This document shows positions 55,401 to 64,000 of a stretch of 64,000 nt of DNA, piece by piece. Below the pieces are notes generated by a model. That model was not told the origin of the DNA. It did not search any database and saw only the letters and a list, made by a program, of their open reading frames with translations. Made by a program: the position numbers and the translations under genes. Origin of the DNA: Sapria himalayana. Lineage: Eukaryota; Streptophyta; Magnoliopsida; Malpighiales; Rafflesiaceae. The DNA is taken from the NCBI GenBank assembly GCA_029783825.1, contig JAREIK010003374.1:217852-281851 (forward strand), in the 5' to 3' direction. Every line of letters begins with the position of its first letter. The stretch's first letter is position 1.

Positions 55401-58400
55401 TTTTACTTTATTTTGAATCAATTTGGGTTTTGTAAAAATTTTTTAATTAATTTCAATCTTTTTATTATTAGTTTATTAATTTAAATTTGATCATTATTAT
55501 AATATCTATCAATAAAATTATTTATATTGAATTTATATCATATATAATTACTAATATTATTATAACTAAATATTGTATTCACATTTCAAAAAAATTTAAA
55601 TATTATTATATTTTTAATTGTTATAACCTATGAAAATGCGAAAAAATTACAAAATATTTTTTTTGTTATTTTATTGATTAAATAAAACCTATAAACCACT
55701 AAATGCCTAAAAGCATAAATTTCTAAACTCCTAAATGACAAAACCTCTAAATACTAAAACTATTTAACTATTTACATTAATAAAAAATCATAAATCTCAA
55801 TTTAATTTTTATTAACTATATTTTTAAATTTTGATTTTAATTATATATCAGTTTATTTTTATAGAAATATTAATTACGAAATAAATTATTAGTGTGACAG
55901 ATCTAATTTAAATAATTTATTTTTCATTAAGAAAAAAATATATACTTATAAAAAGAGGCAAAATTTTAAAAACAAAAATTTATTATTTAGATATATATTT
56001 TATTTTTATTTTGAATCATTTTTGATTTTGCAATTATATTTTAATTTATATAATTCTTATTAATATTAGTTTATTAATTTTTTATTGATCATTATTATAA
56101 AATCTTTTAATAAAATTATTTATATCGAGTTTACATTATATATAATTATTAAGATTATTATTACTGAATATTATATTCACATTTAAATAAAATTTAAAAT
56201 TATTATAATTCAAAGGTAATAACCCTCCAAAATTATAAAATATCAAAAAATTAAATTTTTTATTTTTTCATTTTTAAAATAAAAACTATAAATCACTAAA
56301 GCCCTAAACACTTAAATCACTAAACCCAAAAACACCTAAATACTTAAACCATTAAACTAGTATATCCTGAACAATAAAAAATAAATTTTTATTTTATTTG
56401 TATTCATTATAGTTTTAATTATTCATTTTAATTATTTATTAGTTTATTTTTATAGAATTATAAATTAAAAATAAATTATGAGGAAGACAAATATAATTTA
56501 AATAATTTACTTTTAATAAAAAAAATATAAACTTATTAAAAGAAGCAAAACATCAAATAAATTATTATTAAGTAATATATTTTATTTTGATTTTGAATAA
56601 ATTTACGTTTTGCAAATATATTTTAAAAAAAATCTTTCTTATTAATAATAGTTTATTAATTTATTTTTTGATCATTAATATAATATCTATCAATATAATT
56701 GTTTATATTGAATTTACATGATATATAATTATTAAGATTATCATAACTAAATATTGTATTCACATATAAACAAAATTTAAAAATTGTTATATTTTCAAAG
56801 GTTATAACCTTCAAAAATGATAAAAAATAACAAAAATTAATTTTTTGTTATATCATTGTTTAAATAAAACTTATAAACCATTAAATGCCTAAACACATAA
56901 ATCTCTAAACTCCTAAACCCCGAAGCCCCTAAATACTTAAACCTTTAAACTCGTAAACCTAAAATATAATTTAAATGATATATTGAAATATTAATTACAA
57001 AATAAATTATGAGTGATACAAATATAATTTAAATAATTTATTTTTCATCAAAAAAATATATAAGCTTATAAAAAGAAGTTAAAACTAAAAAACAAAAATT
57101 ATTATTTAATAATAAATTTTATATTGTTTTTGAATCATTTTAGGGTTTTTAATTATATTTTAATTTATATCTATTATATTAAAAATAGTATATTAATTTA
57201 TTTTTTGATAATTGATATCATATCTATCAATAAAATTGTTTATATTTAGTTTATATTATATATAATTATAATGATTATTATTACTAAATATTGTATTCAC
57301 ATTTTTATAAAAATTTAAAATTATTATATTTTCAATGATAATATAATTTAATAATGTCAAAAAAATAAAAAAATATAATTTTTTTTGTTATTTCATTGTT
57401 TAAATAAAACATAGAAACCACTAAATGTCTAAGCACTTAAATCACTAAACTACAAAATCTCGATACCCCTATTTAGATAATTTTTTAAACCGGTATACCC
57501 TAAATAATATTTAATAAATCTCATTTTTATTTGTTTTCATTATAATTTAAAAAATTAATTTTGATTGTTTAGTTTTTTATTTATATATATTTATTAATTA
57601 TGAAATAAATTATGAGTTAAAAATATAATTTATTAAAAATATTTTTTATCAAAAAATAGATAAGGTAATAAAAATCATAAAAATTTAAAAACAAATAATT
57701 ATTATTTAGTGATATATTTTGATTTGCTTTTGAATCATTTTAGGTTTTGATATTATATTTTAAGTAATATCAATATTATTCATAATAGATTTTTAATTTA
57801 TTTTTAGATAATTATTAGAATATCTTTCAATAACATTGTTTATATTGAATTTATATGATATATAATTATTATGATTATTATAAATAAATATTGTATTCAC
57901 CTTTGAAAAAAATTTAAAAATTATTATATTTTCAAAGGATCTAATCTTATAAAATGAGAAAGAATACAAAAAATAATTTTTTTGTTATTTCTTTTTTAAA
58001 TAAAACATATAGACCACTAAATGTTTACTTACTTAAATCAGTAGCTCATAAAACCAGAAACCCCTAAATACATAAACATTATAACAGCTGTATACTACCT
58101 AATAAATAATAAATCTCATTTTTATTTCTATTTATTATAATTTTAAATATTCATTTTAATTATTTATATTTTACTTTTTTAGAAAAATTAATTACAAAAT
58201 AAATTTCGAGTGAGATAGATATTATTTATATAATTTATTTTTAATCATAAAAAAAATATAAGCTTATAAAAAGCTGGAAAAAATTAAAAATTAAAAATTA
58301 TTATTTAGTAATATATTTTTATTTGATTTTGAATCATTTTTGTTATTTAAATATATTTTAATTAATATTTATATTATTAATAATAGTTTATTAATTTAAT

Positions 58401-58694
58401 TTTTGATCATTATTATAATATCTATCATTTAAATTATTTATATTGAATTTATATGATATATAATTAATAAGATTAATATAATTATACATGGTATTCACAT
58501 TTCAAAAGATTTTAAAAATTATTTTATTTTTAAAAGTTATAACATTTCAAAATCTAAAAAAATCAAAAAAAAATTTTGTATTTTTATTATATAAATAAAA
58601 CCTATATACCACTAAATGCCTAAAAACATAAATTGCTAAACTCCTAAATGACAAAACCCCTAAATAATCGATCCATTAAACCGGTATACCATGT
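52418..58694 (+). repeat. AT-rich satellite array, F orientation
   Basis: Rest of the type-a monomer, then b, a, b, a, b, j, k, c, d, e. The stretch from about 56450 matches the window start (both begin with the word AGAATTATAAATTAAAAATA), making 1-3950 and 56450-59820 diverged copies of one segment, with the l monomer lost here. No gene. Confidence 0.9.
56871..56960 (+). repeat. Representative telomere-like box of the satellite monomer
   Basis: About 90 bp in which CTAAA, CCTAAA, TTAAA and CTAAAC words follow each other every 7-9 bp, including CTCCTAAACCCCGAAGCCCC. It resembles an eroded (CCCTAAA)n run. Every monomer has a version; the sequence of this box is what distinguishes the subtypes. 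Confidence 0.7.
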
Positions 58695-58699
58695 ATAAT
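58695..58699. repeat. 5-bp target-site duplication ATAAT, left of LTR copy 3
   Basis: Identical to the target beside copy 1 and in the same place of the type-e monomer. Confidence 0.8.
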
Positions 58700-59271
58700 T
58701 GTTGGACAATTGTGCTTCCATGGTAGTGAGATTGAGATACAGAAACACATAAACAACAGAAAACAAGCAATATATATATCCCAATTCAGCAACCATCCAT
58801 GATAGAATTAAAAAATGAGAAATAAACACTGAAAATAACATGCTTCGCTAGTCGCGGAGTACGACTAGGTAAATCAACCATAAAATGCTTTTGCGTTACA
58901 AATTTAATCAATAAAACTATCTTACAGAATGCATCACACAGAATAGTAGCGATAAATCACACAGAGAGAAGGGAGAGAGACGATGAACAGTTCTAAGGGT
59001 CCAAAAACAGCCACCCGAAAATAAAATTATAAAACATTTTTATTAAAATTTATTTTGGTTCATTTAACTGGAGTGGGTTGGATCATGAGACGGGTTAGGT
59101 TCTGCTCCAATTTTGACCCATTGTCTGGTAAGCGAGACCTCCGTTATTGTGCTACTACTACATCCCCGGCATCATAATATTTCCTTTTCTGCACTTACAT
59201 GAAAATATTAAAAAAGAAAAAATATTTGTTTATACAAACAGATTATCAAAAAATAAATTACATATACAACA
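58700..59271 (-). mobile_element. Solo LTR, copy 3 (572 bp, best-preserved ends)
   Basis: TGTTG...CAACA termini with ATAAT on both sides (58695-58699 and 59272-59276). Same orientation as copy 1 and inverse to copy 2. It contains the same landmarks as copy 1: GA-rich ACAGAGAGAAGGGAGAGAGA on +, and GCGAGACCTCCGTTATTGTG near the right end. No internal retrotransposon sequence adjoins. The identical target site shows that copies 1 and 3 descend from one insertion. Confidence 0.8.
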
Positions 59272-59276
59272 ATAAT
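59272..59276. repeat. 5-bp target-site duplication ATAAT, right of LTR copy 3
   Basis: Second half of the TSD; satellite resumes with AAATCTTAATTCTC. Confidence 0.8.
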
Positions 59277-60630
59277 AAATCTTAATTCTCATTTTAATTT
59301 GTAATCATTATAATTTTAAATATTAATTTTAAATATTATTAGTTTAATTTTTACATAAATATTAATTACAAAATAAATAATTAGTCAGACAAATATAATA
59401 TTAATAATTTACTTTTAATAAAAAAAATATAATCTTATAAAAAGAAGTAAAAATTTAAAAACAAAAAATTATTATATAGTAATAAATTTCACATTGATTT
59501 TGAATCAGTTTAGGTTTTGTAATTATATTTTAATTTATATCTATCATATTAATAATAGTTTATTAATTTATTTTTTGATAATTGATATCATATCTATCAA
59601 TAAAATTATTTATAATTAGTTTATATTATATATAATTATAATGATTATTATTACTAAATATTTTATTCACATTTTAAAAAAATTTTGAAATTATTATATT
59701 TTCAAATGTTATAACCTTTGAAAATGTGAAAAAATAACAAAAATAATTTTTTTGTTATTTCATTGTTTAAATAAATCCTATTAACCACTAAATGCCTAAA
59801 TATTTAAATCAATAACTCCTAAAATTTATATTTATCAATAAAATATTTATATTGAATTTATATGATTTATAAATATAATGATTATTATAACTAAATATTG
59901 TATTCACTTTTGAAAAAAATTTAAAAATTATTATATTTTCAAAGGTTATAACCTTTGAAAATATCAAAAAATAAAAAAAATAAATTTTTTGATATTCTTT
60001 TTAAATAACACGTATAAACCACTAAATGCATGCACAGTTAAATCAGTAAACTCCCTAACCCCGTAATTCCAAAATACATAAACCATTAAACCGCTCTATA
60101 CTACTTAATAATTAATAAATCTAATTTTTAATTCTATTTATTATAATTTTAAATATTCATTTTAATTATTTATTAGTTTATTTTTATAGAAATATTTATT
60201 ACAAAATAAATTATGAGTGCGACAAATATAATTTAAAAAATATATATGCTTATAAAAGAAGTAAAAATTTAAAAATTGTTATCCAGAAATATATTTTACT
60301 ATAATTTTGAATCAAGTTGGGTTTTATAATTATTTTTTAATTAATATCTATCTTAATATCAATAGTTTATAAATTTAATTTTGATCTTTATTATAATATA
60401 TATCAATAAAATTGTTTATATTGAATTTATATGATATATAATTATTAATATTTTTATAACTAAGTATTGTATTCACATTTCAAAAAATTTTAAATATTAT
60501 TATATTTTCAAAGGTCATAACCTATGAAAATGAGAAAAAATTATAGAAAATTTTATTGATATTTTATTTTTTTAAATAAAACGTATAAACCACTAAAATC
60601 CTAAAAACATAATAGTGATAACGTATGAAA
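59277..60630 (+). repeat. AT-rich satellite, F orientation, with internal deletion
   Basis: End of type e, a type-l monomer that jumps at about 59823 from telomere-like box to the GATCA-proximal body (box spacing only about 237 bp), a type-a monomer, and the start of b, which ends in GAAAATGAG where segment C copy 3 begins. Confidence 0.85.
59933..59964. repeat. 32-bp perfect palindrome (satellite box)
   Basis: ATATTTTCAAAGGTTA plus exact mirror, as at 5849 and 7196. Confidence 0.9.
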
Positions 60631-60768
60631 ATGAGTCAAATTACCTTTGATAGCCCAGTGATTCAACATCAAATATGATGAGACATAATAGAGATAAAGT
60701 AAAAGCTCCTATTATTTTGGTTAGAGCTTTAGCAATCATTCTAGAGTTGAGAGAGGAACAAAATAAAT
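60631..60768 (+). other. Captured segment C, copy 3 (3' tail only)
   Basis: Matches 9863-9998 closely (GATAGCCCAGTGATT, AAAGCTCCTATTATTTTGG, GAGAGGAACAAAATAAATTA). The left junction shares ATGAG between satellite and segment; the right junction with satellite is the same as in copies 1 and 2. No genes. Confidence 0.8.
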
Positions 60769-63700
60769 TATTTTAATTATTCAATATAATTTTAATTTTT
60801 ATTTTAATTATTTATCAGTTTATTTTTATAGAAATATTAATTACAACATAAATTATTATTGAGACTGATCTAATTTAAATTTAACCGCTATATCCTAAAT
60901 AATAAATAATAAATCAGATTTTTTTGAATTTTAATTTTAAATATTCACATTTTATTATTTATTTTTTTATTTTTATATAAATATTAATTACAAAATAAAT
61001 TATTAGTTACGCTAATATAATTTATATAAATTATTTTTAATCAAAAAATTATAGATAAACTTTTTAAAAGAAAAAAAAATTTCAAAACAAAAATTTATTA
61101 TATAATAATATATTTTCTTTGCTTCTGAATCATTTTTGGTTTTGTAATTATATAATAATTGATATCTATCTTATTAATAATAGATTATTAATTTATTTTT
61201 TGATCATTATTAGAATATTTATCAATAAAATTGTTTATATTGAATTTATATGATATATAAATATAATGATTATTATAACTAAATATTGAATTCACTTTTG
61301 AAAAAAAATTAAATATTATTATATTTTCTATGGTTATAACCTTTGAAAATTTCAAAAAATATAAAAATAAATTTTTTGTTTTTTTATTTTTTAAAATAAA
61401 ACTTATAAACTACTAAATACATACACAGTTAAATAAGTAAACTTCTAGACCCCATAATGCCTAAATACAGTAACCATTAAACTGATATATAATACATAAT
61501 AAATAATAAATCTAATTTTTATTTCTATTTATTATAATTTTAAATATTCATTTTAATTATTTATTAGTTTATTTTTATAGAAATATTTATTACAAAATAA
61601 ATTATGAGTGCGACAAATATAATATAAAAATTTTATTTTTAATGGAATAATATATATACGCATATAAAAGAAGTAAAAATTTAAAAATTTAAAATTATTA
61701 TCCTGTAATATATTTTACTTTAATTTTGAATGAATTTGGGTTTTGTAAATATTTTTTAATTAATATCTATCTTTTTATTAAAAGTTTATTAATTTAATTA
61801 TTGATCATTATTATATTATATATCAATAAGATTGTTTATATTGAATTTATATGATATCTAATTATTAATATTATTATAACTAAATATTGAATTCACATTT
61901 CAAAAAATTGTAAATATTATTATATTTTCAAAGGTTATAACATATGAAAATGATAACAAATTATAGAAATTTTTTTTGTTATTTTATTTTTTAAATTAAA
62001 CCTATAAACCACTAAAAGCCTAAAAACATAAATTGCTAAACTCCTAAACGATAAAACCATTAAATACTTATTCCATTAAACTGGTATAGATTAATACTAA
62101 ATCATCAATCTCATTTTAATTTTTATTCAGTATAATTTTAAATTTTTATTTTAATTATTTATCATTTTATTTTTATAGAAATATTAATTACAAAATAAAT
62201 TATTAGTTAGATAGATCTAATTTAAATTAAAATAGTATCCCTAAAAAATAAATCTTATTTTTTTTCATTATAATTTTAAATATTCATTTTAATTATTTAT
62301 TTGATTATTTATATATAAATATTAATTACAGAATAAATTCAGCTAGACAAAAATAATTTATATAAATTATTTTTCATCAAAAAATTAGAGATAAACTTTT
62401 TAAAAGAAAAAAAAAATTTAAAACAAAAAATTATTATATAGTAATATATTTTTCTTTGCTTCTGAATCATTTTAGGTTTTATAATTATATTTTAATTGAT
62501 ATCTATCTTATTAATAATAGATTATTAATTTATTTTTTGATCATTATTAGAATATTTATCAATAAAATTGTTTATATTGAATTTACATGATATATAATTA
62601 TAAAGATTATTATAACTAAATATTATATTTATATTTGAAAATAATTTAAATATTATTATATTTTTAATGGTTACCGTCTTTGAAAATGAGATAAAATCAC
62701 AAAATAAATTTTTTGTTATTTTATTGTGTAAATAAAACCTATAAACTACTAAATGCCTAAATGCTTAAATCATTAAACTCCTAAACACCAAAACCCCAAA
62801 ACCCATAAATACTTAAGCCTTTAAACCATCTTTAAAGGTTTTGTATTTATAAATAATATATAAATATCTATCAATATATAATAGTTTATTAATTTATTTT
62901 TTCATCATTATTATATTTATATTTATATTTATTTTATTTATATCTATCAATAAAATTGTTAATTTTTAATTTACATTATATATAATTATTAAGTTTATTA
63001 TAACTAAATATTGTATTCACATTTGAAAAAAATTTAAAAATTATTATATTTATCAAGGTTATAACCTTCAAAATTGATATAAAATTTGAAAAATAATTTT
63101 TTTTATTTAATTATTTAAATAAAACATATAAGCTACTAAATGCCTAAACACTCAAATCACCAAAATCCTAAACTCCTAAATATTTAAACCATTAAACTGG
63201 TATACCCTAAATATTTAATCATATATCTCATTTTTATTTGTATTCATTATAATTTAATATATTCATTTTAATTATTTATTATTTTATTTTTATAAAAATA
63301 TTAATTACAAAATAAAATTATGAATGAGACAAATATAATTTAAATAATTTATCTTCATCAGAAAAATTTATAAGCTTATAAAAAGAATCAAAATTTAAAA
63401 ATACAAAATTATTATTTAGTAATATATTTTACTTTGATTTTGAATCGTTTTAGGTTTTGCAAATATATTTTAATTAATATCTATCTTATTAATAATAGTT
63501 TATTAATCTATTTTATGATCAGTATTATAATATCGATCAATAAAATTATTTATATTCAATTTACATGATATTTAATTTTAATGATTATTATAAGTAAATA
63601 TTGTATTAACATTTGAAAAAAAAATAAAAATTATAATATTTTCAAAGGTTATAACCTTGAAAATGAGGAAAAATCATAAAAATAATTTTTTTGTTATTTA

Positions 63701-63771
63701 ATTATTTAAATAAAACATATAAACCATAAAATAGCTAAATACTTAAATTACTAAACTCTTAAACCCTGAAA
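60769..63771 (+). repeat. AT-rich satellite array, F orientation (b-a-b-m-n-x)
   Basis: Monomer order a-b-m-n-x before segment B mirrors 28748-31100. Type m (about 62830-62890) contains the unusual insertion AAACCATCTTTAAAGG followed by a direct join to the TATAAATATCTATCAAT body; the same structure is at 13620 and 29690 in inverse orientation. No genes. Confidence 0.9.
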
Positions 63772-64000
63772 CTGCTGCACCACACACACATAGCGACGTA
63801 CCACAGTACACACGTGAACATATCTTGTCCATTTTGGTGTAGCATTTAGAGGGGCCAGCAAGTCCTGGATGCAACCAGAAGTATGGGCCACCCGCATGTA
63901 GAGAGCCCCACTAGCAAGCCGGGATGATAACATTTAGACAACTGACGAGTAGAACAAAGTGGTAGGAAGTAAACCCAGGAGTAGCTAGGAGTGGGTCGCA
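63772..64000 (-). other. GC-richer segment B, copy 3 (runs off the window)
   Basis: Starts CTGCTGCACCACACACAC exactly where copies 1 and 2 meet satellite, and continues to the window edge. It is inverse to copies 1 and 2 and lies at the end of an F array. By analogy with copy 2, segment C with the gene fragment should follow beyond base 64000. A 60-codon open frame inside is not conserved. Confidence 0.75.

Noticed and set aside
56871..56960. Short regularly spaced words resembling a CRISPR array
   Set aside because: The 7-9 bp periodic words are degenerate telomere-like repeats without spacer/repeat structure, in a eukaryotic context.
1..64000. Organelle DNA or an AT-rich protist genome as source
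   Set aside because: No rRNA, tRNA or organelle genes; instead plant-type hAT, LTR and spliced gene fragment embedded in a nuclear-type satellite.

Overview
The window is a block of plant-type, non-genic heterochromatin. Almost all of it is one extremely AT-rich satellite family with a monomer of about 590-600 bp and on the order of 90 diverged copies. Each monomer carries (i) a near-perfect 26-32 bp palindrome with half-site TTTTCAAAGGTTA and (ii) about 80-90 bp of degenerate telomere-like CCCTAAA repeats. A flowering plant is suggested by the CCCTAAA-like box, an Ac/RICESLEEPER-type hAT element with an 8-bp target-site duplication (TSD), a TGTTG...CAACA solo LTR with a 5-bp TSD, and plant-like short introns in a captured gene fragment. 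I see no intact protein-coding gene, no rRNA or tRNA gene and no CRISPR array. All coordinates, homologies and monomer types are by-eye readings; no alignment was run.

Layout. The satellite is called F when the C-rich telomere-like strand is on + and R when it is on -. It runs F (1-12430), R (12685-33672) and F (about 33700-63771), so orientation flips at about 12.43 kb and 33.7 kb. Four kinds of non-satellite DNA interrupt it. A: three copies of one solo LTR (2843-3411, 31513-32018, 58700-59271). C: a host-derived segment in three states of truncation (8897-10000, 26437-28350, 60631-60768), holding the 3' end of an unidentified intron-containing gene, an A-tract, a telomere-like tract and a 105-bp tandem repeat. 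B: a GC-richer segment of unknown nature (12431-12684, 28365-28747, 63772-64000+) that lies directly beside C in the most complete copy. Fourth: a single 3.7-kb decayed hAT transposon (48716-52409).

How it fits together. The LTR, C and B copies share junctions and target sites with the satellite. They were therefore not inserted independently but co-amplified as part of larger, partly inverted, segmental units. Monomers fall into subtypes (called a to n and x here, from the telomere-like box and flanking words) that recur in fixed order (k-l-c-d-e-f-g..., a-b-a-b, a-b-m-n-x-B), which implies a higher-order repeat. The hAT entered a type-a monomer and is present once. The nonsense codons in its transposase are mostly consistent with C-to-T decay, as expected of old, cytosine-methylated heterochromatin.
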